A stretch of 64,000 nucleotides of DNA from Clostridium_I sp047718555 (GCF_047718555.1 NZ_JBDNRK010000002.1:62001-126000), one strand, 5' to 3'; positions 36,516 through 46,355 are shown, counted from the first letter of the stretch. Notes: a model not told the origin generated them from the sequence alone. A program made the numbers and translations.

Positions 36516-37142
36516 TCATTCCTCATAAAGAAATTGCTTAGTTCTATAATAGGTACTCTCATCTCCTATAAAAATAAATACATCATTTTCCAGAAACACA
36601 GTATAGGGGCCTGGTGAAAGTATTAGCTTTCCATTTCTTCTTATAGCTATTATGGTTGCCCCTGTATTTTGCCAGAACTTTACTTCTGATATAGCTTTTC
36701 CTACTATATGCAGTCCCGCATATATTTCAAACTCAAAAGGTACAAAGGGATTGCTCTTATTAAATCTATTGGAATAATCAATTAACTCATTTATAACATT
36801 ATCCATACTTTTTTCTATCTGATTTTTCTTAGCCATTAAATCTGTAATTTCTCTTTTTAATGAAGTTAATGAATCTATATCTTTAAATTTATCAATAAAT
36901 TTCAGAGAATTATCTACAGATTCTACTATTATTCCACTGCCCTTTGTAACTTTAACTATGCCCATATCACTTAAAAGAATGGTTGCTCTTCTTATAGTTT
37001 CAGGAGATACATTGTATTTACTTGCCAGGGAAGACCTTCCATATAGTTTATCCCCTACAGCAAAGTCTCCAGCTACTATTCTATTTGCAATATCAATTGC
37101 TATTTTTTGATAAACAGGTTTTATAATTGATTCACTTGCCAT
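36516..37142 (-). CDS. GntR/RCK_C regulator, BusR-like
   Basis: 208 residues. A GntR winged helix (LYGRSSLASKYNVSPETIRRATILLSDMGIV), a central coiled coil (about 95-130), then a domain resembling RCK_C/TrkA_C (GKAISEVKFWQNTGATIIAIRRNGKLILSPGPYTVFLENDVFIFIG). This order is that of BusR, the c-di-AMP-binding repressor of betaine uptake. Its ATG lies 1 bp after the aroQ stop and no transporter is near; the link to aromatic synthesis is unexplained. Ligand binding is inferred from domain order alone. Confidence 0.75.
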   Translation of the reverse strand: MASESIIKPVYQKIAIDIANRIVAGDFAVGDKLYGRSSLASKYNVSPETIRRATILLSDMGIVKVTKGSGIIVESVDNSLKFIDKFKDIDSLTSLKREITDLMAKKNQIEKSMDNVINELIDYSNRFNKSNPFVPFEFEIYAGLHIVGKAISEVKFWQNTGATIIAIRRNGKLILSPGPYTVFLENDVFIFIGDESTYYRTKQFLYEE

Positions 37143-37143
37143 T

Positions 37144-37578
37144 TTATTTTTCATCTTCCTTTAATAATGCCATTATTGCCATTATGTATCCATAAAAGCC
37201 AAAACCGCAAATTTGTCCAATACAAGCTGGTGCTGTAACAGATTTTCTTCTGAATTCTTCCCTTGAATGTATATTACTTATATGTACCTCTACAGTTTTG
37301 ATGGAAACAGCTTTTAATGCATCATAAATAGCTATACTGTAGTGAGTATATGCACCAGGATTTATTACAATTCCATCATACTTTTCGTAGGCATCCTGTA
37401 TGTAACCAATTATCTCTCCCTCAATATTACTCTGTAAAACTTCAATTTCAACTCCTAATATTTTAGCTTCACTCTTTATGTAGTCACACAAATCTTCATA
37501 ATTTTTAGTTCCATAAATATTTTTTTCTCTGATTCCTAAAAAATTAATATTAGGTCCGTTAATCACTAATATTTTCAC
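37144..37578 (-). CDS. aroQ: 3-dehydroquinate dehydratase, type II
   Basis: Third shikimate step, dehydroquinate to dehydroshikimate. 144 residues; type II signatures NGPNINFLGIRE (with catalytic Tyr in KNIYG), INPGAYTHYSIAI (Asn) and VEVHISNIHSREEFRRKS (His, Arg). Start is GTG, AGGAAG 9 nt before it. Part of the pheA-aroE-aroK-aroQ unit. Confidence 0.95.
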   Translation of the reverse strand: MKILVINGPNINFLGIREKNIYGTKNYEDLCDYIKSEAKILGVEIEVLQSNIEGEIIGYIQDAYEKYDGIVINPGAYTHYSIAIYDALKAVSIKTVEVHISNIHSREEFRRKSVTAPACIGQICGFGFYGYIMAIMALLKEDEK

Positions 37579-37723
37579 AAGTATACGCTTCCTTTTTAAT
37601 TTATTTTAATATGAACTAAATTTTATCCAGTAACATTTTATTTATTTTCAATTAATAAAACACTATATTAAAATATTAACACTCTTAATTCTTTTATAAA
37701 GAAATTAATAACTATACTAAACG

Positions 37724-38230
37724 TTAAAGTTTTTCCCTTATTATATCCGATATCTTATCTATAACTATTTTCAAATTTTTATCATTTATAACTTCATAAT
37801 CACTATATTCTTTATACAATCTATATCTTTCATTATATAATTTATGTAAATTATCTTTAGACTTATTTAAAAGAGGACGATTAGATGTATCCACATCCTT
37901 TATTATATCTTCTACTGATCTATTTATAAATACTATTAAACCATTTCTTTTTAAAAGTTCCATGTTATAAGGAGATTTTATAACCCCACCGCCTGTGGAA
38001 ATAACCACAGCTTCTTTGCTGCTGACATCTTTTACTGCTTCTGTCTCAAGCTTTCTAAAATGTTCCTCTCCATTTTTAAATATATCAGATATAATTTTTC
38101 CTTCTTTTTTTTCTATGTATTCATCAGTATCATATAATTCAAGTCCGTAAAGTCTTGATATAGCTTTAGCTATAGTTGTTTTTCCAGAGCCTGGCATACC
38201 TATGAATACTATATTTTTTCGTAAATTCAT
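37724..38230 (-). CDS. aroK: Shikimate kinase
   Basis: Phosphorylates shikimate. 168 residues with P-loop FIGMPGSGKTTIAKAI, DTDEYIE (shikimate-binding Asp), FRKLETEAV and VISTGGGVI. A 160-bp repeat separates it from aroE, so transcription may be modulated there. Confidence 0.95.
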   Translation of the reverse strand: MNLRKNIVFIGMPGSGKTTIAKAISRLYGLELYDTDEYIEKKEGKIISDIFKNGEEHFRKLETEAVKDVSSKEAVVISTGGGVIKSPYNMELLKRNGLIVFINRSVEDIIKDVDTSNRPLLNKSKDNLHKLYNERYRLYKEYSDYEVINDKNLKIVIDKISDIIREKL

Positions 38231-38265
38231 AACAACATAACACCTCTTTACTAATGCAAATTCGT

Positions 38266-38425
38266 AGGCATCGTAAAGAAATGAGTAGTCAGTATACTAG
38301 TCTATTTCATATCATACTTGGTCAACAGAACCTACATATAGCATTACTATAATAAGAACCTGTTTCATTGTATGATTTAAAATATACGTTTCATCTCTGA
38401 CTTATTACTTATTTTCAGATGCCTT
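38266..38425. repeat. Intergenic inverted-end repeat, long form (copy 6)
   Basis: 160 bp, AGGCATCG... to ...TTATTTTCAGATGCCTT. Its interior is the closest match to copy 1 (4375-4533). It lies within the apparent operon between aroE and aroK. Confidence 0.75.
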
Positions 38426-38448
38426 AACTCTGTATAAATTTTTTATTT

Positions 38449-39252
38449 TTATAAAAGTTCTTGGTATATCTTATCCACTATCTTTTCATCTATAGTAATA
38501 TCATTCCAAAGCTCCTCGGCAGCTATAGCTTGCCCAACCAGCATATATAATCCATTAACCGCTTTTATCCCCTTTTCCCTGGCATACTTTAAAAATAAAG
38601 TTTCCTTTGGATTGTATATTAAATCTACAGCTGAAGAAAATTTACCAATACAATTCTCATCTACAGGAGAATTTTCTATTTTAGGATACATTCCACAAGG
38701 TGTACAATTTACAATTACATCACCTTGCTCTAAAGCTTTAAGTTCACTATAATCAATTATTTTTACATCCTTAAAGGTTTCTGACGCCCTTTCTTTATTT
38801 CGGCTTACCAGTAATATATCTTTAGCATTATTATCTATAAAATATTGTATAACTGCCTTTGCAGCACCGCCCGCACCTAGAACTACAATTTTCTTATCTT
38901 TTACTGGTATATTGTTTTTTTCCAACATTCTGCCAAAGCCATGATAATCTGTATTATGTCCAATAACCTTACCACTTTTAAAGCATATAGTGTTAACAGA
39001 TCCTATTTTATCCGCTTCAACGGATGTTTCATCTAAGTATTTCATAATATCTACTTTATAGGGAATAGTAACGTTCAGGCCCTTTACTCCCTTTTCTATT
39101 AAAGCTTTAAAATCTATCTCCAAGTTTTCTTTTTCTATTTCAAATAAATCATAGCAAGCATCCATATTTAATATTTTATAAAGCTTTGAATGTGTAACTG
39201 GAGACATACTGTGCTCTAATTTTTCTCCTATAAGTCCAAATAAATAACTCAT
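38449..39252 (-). CDS. aroE: Shikimate dehydrogenase
   Basis: NADPH-dependent reduction of dehydroshikimate. 267 residues; SMSPVTHSKLY (shikimate-binding serines), NVTIPYKVDIMKYLD (catalytic Lys), GHNTDYHGF (Asp) and the Rossmann motif VVLGAGGAAKAV. 4 bp after pheA. Confidence 0.95.
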   Translation of the reverse strand: MSYLFGLIGEKLEHSMSPVTHSKLYKILNMDACYDLFEIEKENLEIDFKALIEKGVKGLNVTIPYKVDIMKYLDETSVEADKIGSVNTICFKSGKVIGHNTDYHGFGRMLEKNNIPVKDKKIVVLGAGGAAKAVIQYFIDNNAKDILLVSRNKERASETFKDVKIIDYSELKALEQGDVIVNCTPCGMYPKIENSPVDENCIGKFSSAVDLIYNPKETLFLKYAREKGIKAVNGLYMLVGQAIAAEELWNDITIDEKIVDKIYQELL

Positions 39253-39256
39253 TGTA

Positions 39257-40459
39257 TTACTCCACCTTCTTTGTATTAGTATCTATCCAAGCATCTGATT
39301 TATAATTGCCTAATAAATTGAAATAACTGCTTTTTTGCTCTATTCCTATAACTGCATCTTTTATAAAACTTTCTGTTATCTTTCCTTCAAAATCAATATA
39401 AAAAAAGTATTCCCATGTTTTTCCTTCCATAGGTCTAGATTCAATCATAAGCATATTTAAATTATTTTCTGAAAAATCTCTTAATATACTGTAAAGCGAA
39501 CCCGGTTTATGTGGTACAGAAATAACTATACTTATTTTATCAGCATTTTTCTCTATTTCTAATTCTTTACCTATTATTATAAATCTAGTGTAGTTGCTAT
39601 TGTTATAATTTATATTTTTTTTGATTATATCAAGATTATATAATTTTGCTGCTTTTTCACTGGCTACGGCTGCTATGATTTTACTATTTGTATCCGCTAC
39701 CATCTTTGCACTTATTGCAGTATTATAGTAAGGAATGAGCTTCCACTGAGGATAATCCTTAAAGAAAATACTGCTTTGCTGAAAGGCTTGGGGATGAGAA
39801 TAAACTTCCTCTATGTCTTCAAGTTTTGTACCTTTTATTCCGACTAAATGCTGGGATATCTTTATACATTTTTCTCCCACTATGTATAATCCATATTTAC
39901 GTAAAAGATCATATACCTCTGAAATACTCCCCGTAGAAGAGTTTTCCACTGGTAAAATCCCATATTTTATTTTACCTTCTTTTAAGGCTTTAAATACTTC
40001 TTCAAACTGATTAAAGCTGCAGGTATTTATTTCACTTCCAAAATAATTAAATAATGCCTCTTCACTAAAGGAACCTGACACCCCTTGAAAACCTACATTA
40101 ATTTTAGAATTTTCTGCTTCAATTCTTATATCTTCTTTTAATTTATAATCTAATTTATCTAAAGAGCTTTCCTTTTTTTCTTCGTTAGAATCAAACATTT
40201 TATGAGCTTCTAAATTTCTGCTTATAGACATTACAGCTTTAAAAAAATCTTCTGTAGCACTGCTGAATTCCTTATTATTTAAATTTGCTATATTTTTTTC
40301 TATAACTTGCTTTTCTCTTTCAGCATTTAAAATTGGCATAGAATTTTTCATTTTATACTTCGCCACATTTAAAACAGCTTCTATTCTCTTTTCAAAAAGA
40401 GCTACCATTTGTTTATCTATACTATCAATTTCCTCACGAAGCTCCTCTAAATCTTTCAT
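39257..40459 (-). CDS. pheA: Chorismate mutase-prephenate dehydratase (P-protein)
   Basis: Bifunctional enzyme of phenylalanine synthesis, 400 residues. Residues 1-90: AroQ-type chorismate mutase (LREEIDSIDKQMVALFEKRIEAV). Residues 115-300: prephenate dehydratase (FQGVSGSFSEEAL, ILPVENSSTGSISEVYDLL, NYTRFIIIG). Residues 305-385: ACT domain with ESRP, the allosteric Phe site. First gene of the second aromatic unit; a 260-bp gap holding a repeat separates it from aroC. Confidence 0.95.
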   Translation of the reverse strand: MKDLEELREEIDSIDKQMVALFEKRIEAVLNVAKYKMKNSMPILNAEREKQVIEKNIANLNNKEFSSATEDFFKAVMSISRNLEAHKMFDSNEEKKESSLDKLDYKLKEDIRIEAENSKINVGFQGVSGSFSEEALFNYFGSEINTCSFNQFEEVFKALKEGKIKYGILPVENSSTGSISEVYDLLRKYGLYIVGEKCIKISQHLVGIKGTKLEDIEEVYSHPQAFQQSSIFFKDYPQWKLIPYYNTAISAKMVADTNSKIIAAVASEKAAKLYNLDIIKKNINYNNSNYTRFIIIGKELEIEKNADKISIVISVPHKPGSLYSILRDFSENNLNMLMIESRPMEGKTWEYFFYIDFEGKITESFIKDAVIGIEQKSSYFNLLGNYKSDAWIDTNTKKVE

Positions 40460-40482
40460 AGAACCCCCCCTTTATTCATACT

Positions 40483-40539
40483 AAGGTATCTTCAAAATAT
40501 CCGTTCATCTTTCATTTGTTATTGATTTTCAGATGTCTA
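40483..40539. repeat. Intergenic inverted-end repeat, degenerate short form (copy 7)
   Basis: 57 bp: AAGGTATCTTCAAAATAT at the left, TTATTGATTTTCAGATGTCTA at the right. Upstream of pheA. Confidence 0.55.
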
Positions 40540-40719
40540 AAATATCTGAAACTAAATAACAAGCCAAATTTAACAAAATAATTTTGTATAATACACAAGA
40601 AAATTTTCATAAATGTCTTATACAAAATTATATATTAAACTGACTTAGTTATTTACAATACTTGTTATAATTATATCACAGCATTATGATTCAATATTAA
40701 GTACTTATAAGAATTCTTA

Positions 40720-41802
40720 TTATCTTATATCGTACATTAAATCCAATATGGCAATTGCCGCTGCTGCTTCTACTACCGGTACTGCTCTTTGTACAATACA
40801 TGGATCATGACGGCCTGTTATTTCAAGCTCTGCATTTTCATGATTTTCTATATCAATAGTATGCTGAAGCCTAGCTATAGACGCTGTAGGCTTAAAAGCT
40901 GTTCTAAATACAATAGGCATACCATTTGTTATGCCACCTAGTATTCCACCATTATTATTAGTACGAGTTTTAACCTTATCATTCTCCATATAATACTCAT
41001 CATTAGCCTCTGAGCCTCTAAGTTTAGATATATCAAAGCCTTCTCCAAACTCTATTCCCTTTACCGCTGGAATAGAAAATATCATATGGGACAAATGAGA
41101 TTCTACAGAATAAAAAAATGGTGACCCAATGCCTACTGGTAAGTTTAAAACTGCAGTTTCAACTACTCCACCAACAGAATCTAATTCTCCTTTAGCATCT
41201 ATTATCAGCTTCCTCATTTCTACACCTTTTTCTTTATTGATTGTAGGAAATTCTTCTTTTAATAAATCCGATAACAGAGAATCTTCTATATTAACTTTGT
41301 CAAAGGACTCATCTTCAACGTTAGCAATACTTTTTATGTGGCTGCCAATGAGTATTCCCTTTTCAGCTAAAATCTGTTTAGCTACAGCTCCTGCAAACAC
41401 AAGTGGTGCAGTAATTCTACCTGAAAAATGTCCACCACCTCTATAATCATTAAAGCCTTTATATCTTATATTTCCAGTATAATCTGCATGGCCCGGACGC
41501 ATAAGATTTTTTAACTTGCTGTAATCCTTAGAATGCTGATCTGAATTTCTTATTATAGCGCATAAGGGTGAACCGGTAGTTCTATTATTAAAATAACCGG
41601 AAAGAATTTCAAACTGATCAGCTTCCTTTCTGGCAGTAGAAAGCTTATTTTTACCAGGCATTCTTCTTTCCATTTCTCTCTTTATGTAGTCAATATCTAG
41701 TTCAATTCCTGGCAAAAGTCCATCTATAGTAATTCCTATAGCATTTCCATGGGATTCTCCAAAAATTGAAAGTTTAATATTTTTACCCCACACTCCACTC
41801 AT
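40720..41802 (-). CDS. aroC: Chorismate synthase
   Basis: Makes chorismate from EPSP with reduced FMN. 360 residues; FGESHGNAIGITIDGLLPG, GRHDPCIVQRAVPVVEA and RGGGHFSGRITAPLV. CTAGGAGG is 8 nt before the ATG at 41802 and too close to the ATG at 41808. It overlaps aroA by 20 bp. Confidence 0.95.
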   Translation of the reverse strand: MSGVWGKNIKLSIFGESHGNAIGITIDGLLPGIELDIDYIKREMERRMPGKNKLSTARKEADQFEILSGYFNNRTTGSPLCAIIRNSDQHSKDYSKLKNLMRPGHADYTGNIRYKGFNDYRGGGHFSGRITAPLVFAGAVAKQILAEKGILIGSHIKSIANVEDESFDKVNIEDSLLSDLLKEEFPTINKEKGVEMRKLIIDAKGELDSVGGVVETAVLNLPVGIGSPFFYSVESHLSHMIFSIPAVKGIEFGEGFDISKLRGSEANDEYYMENDKVKTRTNNNGGILGGITNGMPIVFRTAFKPTASIARLQHTIDIENHENAELEITGRHDPCIVQRAVPVVEAAAAIAILDLMYDIR

Positions 41803-43075
41803 GGACATTTCCTCCTAGCTTCTTAAAGTCCTCCCAAAAGGTAGGATAAGATTTTTTAACACATCCGCTGTCTTTTATAGTAACCTCATCTTTACATCTT
41901 ATAGACGCTACTGCAAGGGCCATGGCAATTCTATGATCATTCCAGCTGTCTACTTCTCCACCTGTAAGTTCTTTTTTCCCTCTTATTATAAGGCCATCTT
42001 CTTTTTCTTCTAAATCTGCACCTAATTTGTTTAATTCTGTAGTGATGGCAGTTAATCTGTCTGACTCCTTTATTCTGAGTCTTCCTGCATTAATAACCTC
42101 TGTAGTTCCTTCGCTTACCGCTGCTAAAACTGCCAGTACTGGTATTATATCAGGACATTGAGATGCATCTATAACTGTAGAAACTGTATTTGTTGTCTCT
42201 GCATATATTTTATCACTAGTAATGTTTAGTGTTCCATTCATTCTCTTTATTATATCTAATACTTCTTTGTCACCTTGCTTAGAGTCTGGATTTAGATCAA
42301 GACAATCTATTTCTCCGCCTATCATACCTGCCACAAGCCAAAATGCCGCCTGTGAAAAATCCCCTTCAACTCTATAGTCCCTACTTTTATATTCCTGATT
42401 TCCCTTTATTAAGAATTCTTTGTAATCATTATTTATTACTTCTACTGAAAATCTATTTAATACGTCCATGGTCAAATCTAAATATCCCTTTGATTCAAGC
42501 TTTTTATTAATTGTAATTTTGGAATCACCCTGAAGTACTGGCAAAGTAAACATAAGTCCTGTTATAAACTGAGAACTTACATCTCCGTCTATAGTAAATT
42601 CTCCAGACTGAATTTTACCCTGTACCTTCAAAGGAAGTTTTCCATTTTCATTGGAATACTTTATACCCTGCTTATCAAAAATTTCATAATACTGATTCAG
42701 CGGACGGGAAACTAATTTTCCCCTTCCTGTAAATACAACATCATTTTCTTCAGCTAAACATATAGGTATAAAAAATCTTAGAGATGAACCTGATTCTGAA
42801 CAGTCTATTTCTTTCTTCAATAATTTTAACTCAGTACTTCCATTTATTATCAAAGTATAAATATTATTTTCTTCTTCTTTTTTTTCTATAGTTACACCTA
42901 GTGCCTCCATAGCATTACAAGTAGTCAATATATCCTCTGAAAACATAACGTTTTCTACCACGCTCTTACCTTTAGAAAGCCCTGCTGCAATTATGCCTCT
43001 ATGACTTAAGCTCTTAGAGGGTGGAATTGTTACCTTGCCTTTTAATTTTGATGGAGTTATCTTAACGTAATTCAT
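41783..43075 (-). CDS. aroA: EPSP synthase (3-phosphoshikimate 1-carboxyvinyltransferase)
   Basis: Adds the enolpyruvyl group of PEP to shikimate-3-phosphate. 430 residues; PPSKSLSHRGIIAAGL, SGSSLRFFIP, VDGDVSSQF-like DGDVSSQFITGLM, GRLRIKESDRL and WNDHRIAMALAVA. The frame can start at a GTG at 43087; GGAGAA fits the ATG at 43075. The motif SGSSLR (rather than NAGTATR) is the form seen in many Firmicutes. Confidence 0.95.
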   Translation of the reverse strand: MNYVKITPSKLKGKVTIPPSKSLSHRGIIAAGLSKGKSVVENVMFSEDILTTCNAMEALGVTIEKKEEENNIYTLIINGSTELKLLKKEIDCSESGSSLRFFIPICLAEENDVVFTGRGKLVSRPLNQYYEIFDKQGIKYSNENGKLPLKVQGKIQSGEFTIDGDVSSQFITGLMFTLPVLQGDSKITINKKLESKGYLDLTMDVLNRFSVEVINNDYKEFLIKGNQEYKSRDYRVEGDFSQAAFWLVAGMIGGEIDCLDLNPDSKQGDKEVLDIIKRMNGTLNITSDKIYAETTNTVSTVIDASQCPDIIPVLAVLAAVSEGTTEVINAGRLRIKESDRLTAITTELNKLGADLEEKEDGLIIRGKKELTGGEVDSWNDHRIAMALAVASIRCKDEVTIKDSGCVKKSYPTFWEDFKKLGGNVHEWSVG

Positions 43076-43092
43076 ATATCTATCCACTTCTC

Positions 43093-44154
43093 CTAAATAT
43101 AATTTTCCATAAGTTTGCTATCTATATTTTTAATAAAAGCTTCACCTAGTTTATTCAATAAGATAATATTAATTTTGTCTCTATCATTTTTCTTGTCCAT
43201 AGCTATAGTTTCTAATACTTTAGACTTATCTAAAGCTTCGATTTCAAAAGGTAAACTATATTTAATTAATATCTTCTTTAACAAATCCGCAGTTCCCTTT
43301 TCAGTTATACCCATAGCTTCACTCTTTTCAGTAATTTTATACATACCAATAGCCACAGCCTCTCCATGAGTATATCTTTCATAATTAAAATATTTTTCAA
43401 TAGCATGGCCTATAGTGTGCCCAAAATTCAGCATCATTCTGTCACCTTTATCTTTTTCGTCCTTTTCCACTACTTCCTTTTTTATATTACAGCACTTATA
43501 AATTATATCATCTATATTGTTTAAAAGTTCTTCATCATCATTAAAGCTAAGCAGTGTATCAAATAAAGCTCTATCTTTAATAGCACCGTACTTTATAACT
43601 TCACCCATACCATCATGAAGAAATTTTTTATCTAAGGTCTTTAACACATTGGGATCAATAAATACTGCTTCAGGGTGATAGAAATTTCCTATTAAATTTT
43701 TACCTCTAGGAAGATCTACAGCTACTTTGCCCCCTATACTGCTGTCTATTTGAGCTAATAGAGATGTAGGGATCTGAACAAAAGGTATTCCTCTTAAGGT
43801 AGTTGCAGCTGCAAAGCCAGTCAAATCTCCCACTACTCCTCCGCCAAGGGCTATTATAAGATCTCCTCTGGTCATTTCAAAACCTAGAAGATCATCATAA
43901 AGCTTCAGTAGTACATCAATTGATTTACTCTTTTCCCCTGCTTCTACCACAAAGGCCTTTACATTATAGCTTTCCTCTCTTAAAGCTTCTTCAAGCTTTT
44001 GCCCATAGAAACTATTAACATTAGAATCTGTTACTACAGCAATTTTCTTGCCACTATATATTTTCTTTATTTCTTTCCCAATAGAGTCCATTAATCCTTT
44101 TTCTATATAAATAGGATAAATTTTATGTGAAAGGTTTATCATAATATTACTCAT
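43093..44154 (-). CDS. aroB: 3-dehydroquinate synthase
   Basis: Cyclises DAHP to dehydroquinate, NAD and metal dependent. 353 residues; GGGVVGDLTGFAAATTLRGIPFVQIPTSLLAQIDSSIGGK, metal ligands in HDGMGEVIKYG, FGHTIGHAIE and HGEAVAIGM. It overlaps tyrA by 8 bp. Confidence 0.95.
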   Translation of the reverse strand: MSNIMINLSHKIYPIYIEKGLMDSIGKEIKKIYSGKKIAVVTDSNVNSFYGQKLEEALREESYNVKAFVVEAGEKSKSIDVLLKLYDDLLGFEMTRGDLIIALGGGVVGDLTGFAAATTLRGIPFVQIPTSLLAQIDSSIGGKVAVDLPRGKNLIGNFYHPEAVFIDPNVLKTLDKKFLHDGMGEVIKYGAIKDRALFDTLLSFNDDEELLNNIDDIIYKCCNIKKEVVEKDEKDKGDRMMLNFGHTIGHAIEKYFNYERYTHGEAVAIGMYKITEKSEAMGITEKGTADLLKKILIKYSLPFEIEALDKSKVLETIAMDKKNDRDKINIILLNKLGEAFIKNIDSKLMENYI

Positions 44155-45007
44155 TGCTGTTAAGTTTCCTCCTTTTTGAACCTGCCTTATTAAATATTTC
44201 TTTCATTAAGGCAACATCCTCTTTTCTAATGGCTTCCTTCATAAGAGATAAATTATTTTCAAATTCTTCAAGTTCAGTTAGTATATTTTCTTTATTGGAA
44301 ATAAATAGCTCTGACCACAAATCAGGATTAATTAATGCTACTCTTGTTGCATCTCTAAAGCTTCCCCCTATAAAGAAGCCTCTTTGCTCATCAAAATTAT
44401 CACAATTCATTAAAGCCACAGCAATTATGTGTGGTACAGCACTGGTATAGGCTATAATTTTGTCATGAACTTTAGAATCTATTAAAACTACATTTTTGCA
44501 GCCTATATTTCTAGCAATATCTTCTATTAATTTGATATTTTCTTTTTTATTTTTCTCTGTTGGTGTTATTATATAATTTGCATTTTTAAAAATGTCCTTA
44601 GAGGCAAAGGCAAGTCCCTTTGACTCTCTTCCTGCCATTGGATGTCCTCCAATAAAATCAACATAATCTGGTATAAGGTCTGATACCTCTTTTACTATAC
44701 TTTCCTTAATGCCAGAGGTGTCAGTGATAACTGCACCCCTTTTAAAATCATTCTTATACTTTTTAATAAATTCTATTGCTGCCTCCGGGTATAGAGATAC
44801 TATAACTATATCTGATTTACTTAGAGGCACTTCAGCATCCTTATATCCCCTGTCTATAATACCCATGTCTTCTGCAGTTTTAATTGCATTTAAATCAATA
44901 TCAATTCCCCATAAATTATTAGGCTTCAGCTCCTTAAGAGCCATAGCATAAGATCCACCAATTAATCCAAGTCCAACAACGGTAATATTAAATTCCAAGC
45001 TTATCAA
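44147..45007 (-). CDS. tyrA: Prephenate dehydrogenase
   Basis: Oxidative decarboxylation of prephenate for tyrosine. 286 residues; NAD motif VVGLGLIGGSYAMAL, GAVITDTSGIKES, FIGGHPMAGRESKG and GGSFRDATRVA. Monofunctional and without an ACT domain. It overlaps aroF by 20 bp. Confidence 0.95.
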   Translation of the reverse strand: MISLEFNITVVGLGLIGGSYAMALKELKPNNLWGIDIDLNAIKTAEDMGIIDRGYKDAEVPLSKSDIVIVSLYPEAAIEFIKKYKNDFKRGAVITDTSGIKESIVKEVSDLIPDYVDFIGGHPMAGRESKGLAFASKDIFKNANYIITPTEKNKKENIKLIEDIARNIGCKNVVLIDSKVHDKIIAYTSAVPHIIAVALMNCDNFDEQRGFFIGGSFRDATRVALINPDLWSELFISNKENILTELEEFENNLSLMKEAIRKEDVALMKEIFNKAGSKRRKLNSNE

Positions 45008-46019
45008 CGTTAAAGCTCCATTTAAATTTTTCTATTTCCTTTAAAGAATCCATTAGAGACTTGAATTTATTTGGTTTTATGGATTGCTGACCATCACATT
45101 TAGCATTAGCAGGATCATTATGTACCTCAATTATTAATCCATCTGCACCAACTGCTACAGCTGCTTTTGAAAGAGGTTCTACCATCCACCACATTCCTGC
45201 TGCATGACTTGGGTCAACTATAACTGGAAGATGACTTTGTTTCTTTATAGCTGGTATAGCACTTAAGTCTAAAGTATTTCTAGTGTAAGTTTCATAAGTT
45301 CTTATTCCTCTTTCACATAGTATTACATTTTCATTTCCACCAGCCATTATATATTCTGCTGACATAAGCCATTCTTCAATGGTAGCACATAATCCTCTCT
45401 TTAAAAGAATAGGCTTATTAGTTTTTCCAAGTTCCTTTAAAAGTTCGAAGTTCTGCATGTTTCTAGCTCCAACCTGTATTACATCAACATCTTCAACAAA
45501 TCTTTCAAGCATCTTAGTTCCCATTAATTCTGTTACTATTGGAAGCCCTGTTTTTTCTCTAGCAATTTTTAAAAGTTCTAAGCCTTCTAGTTCCATACCT
45601 TGGAAACTGTAAGGTGAGGTTCTAGGTTTGAAAGCACCACCTCTTAAAAAGCCTGCTCCTGCTTCTTTAACATCTTCTGCTATACTCACAATTTGATCTT
45701 CACTTTCAACGGAACATGGTCCTGCTATAACAGCTAATTTACCTCCGCCAATAGTTCTGCCATTTATATTTATTATAGAATCTTCAGGATGGAATAATCT
45801 ATTTGCTTTCTTATATGGTTCCTGAACAATCATAACTTTTTCAACCTCATCATATGCCTGAATCTGCTCTGGATCAATTGCTCTAGTATCTCCTATTAAA
45901 CCTAGTATACAGTAATTATCGCCAAAATCCACATGAACCATTAATCCTTTTTTCTCTAATCTTTCTTGGAAAATTTCTATTTTCTCTTTTGATGTTCCTG
46001 GTTTCATAACAATTATCAT
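44988..46019 (-). CDS. aroF: DAHP synthase, type I-beta with N-terminal regulatory domain
   Basis: First committed aromatic step, PEP plus erythrose-4-phosphate. 343 residues. Residues 1-70 form a ferredoxin-like regulatory domain; the catalytic part shows VIAGPCSVESE, LRGGAFKPRTSPYSFQGME, KRGLCATIEEW, CERGIRTYE and VDPSHAAG. The N-terminal domain is the site of Phe/Tyr feedback inhibition in Thermotoga. AGGAGG 8 nt before the ATG. First structural gene behind the leader at 46291-46582. Confidence 0.95.
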   Translation of the reverse strand: MIIVMKPGTSKEKIEIFQERLEKKGLMVHVDFGDNYCILGLIGDTRAIDPEQIQAYDEVEKVMIVQEPYKKANRLFHPEDSIININGRTIGGGKLAVIAGPCSVESEDQIVSIAEDVKEAGAGFLRGGAFKPRTSPYSFQGMELEGLELLKIAREKTGLPIVTELMGTKMLERFVEDVDVIQVGARNMQNFELLKELGKTNKPILLKRGLCATIEEWLMSAEYIMAGGNENVILCERGIRTYETYTRNTLDLSAIPAIKKQSHLPVIVDPSHAAGMWWMVEPLSKAAVAVGADGLIIEVHNDPANAKCDGQQSIKPNKFKSLMDSLKEIEKFKWSFNVDKLGI

Positions 46020-46067
46020 AATAATTGCCTCCTCTTATTTTGAATTTATTTTAAATCTCCTATTCCT

Positions 46068-46127
46068 AGGTATATTCAGACAAATGATTAGCCAGTTCTT
46101 TGGCTTACTATTTATTTTCATATACCT
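46068..46127. repeat. Intergenic inverted-end repeat, short form (copy 8)
   Basis: 60 bp: AGGTATATTCAGACAAATGA at the left, TATTTATTTTCATATACCTT at the right. Between the attenuator and aroF. Confidence 0.65.
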
Positions 46128-46290
46128 TTTTAGAAGATACTTTAAAGCTGATTTTAATTCCATTACATTAGTTAAGTAAAATTTTATTTACAATTTATAG
46201 TAAGTATCTGTTTTACACTGTATAGTGTTAAAGCAATTATATTATACTCGTTTTCTTATTATTAATCAAAGTTATTATTAATATTATTAT

Positions 46291-46322
46291 AAAAAAAAGG
46301 AAGACTCTCAATGAGTCTTCCT
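46291..46322 (-). terminator. Attenuator terminator upstream of aroF
   Basis: AGGAAGACTC (46298-46307) pairs perfectly with GAGTCTTCCT (46313-46322), loop of 5; the A-run 46291-46297 is a U tract on the minus strand. It begins 33 nt after the stop of the aromatic leader peptide. Its first arm and loop (46309-46318) can instead pair with 46377-46386 inside the peptide gene. Confidence 0.8.
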
Positions 46323-46355
46323 GTTAATCAATATCCTACTTAATTGATTTACCTA

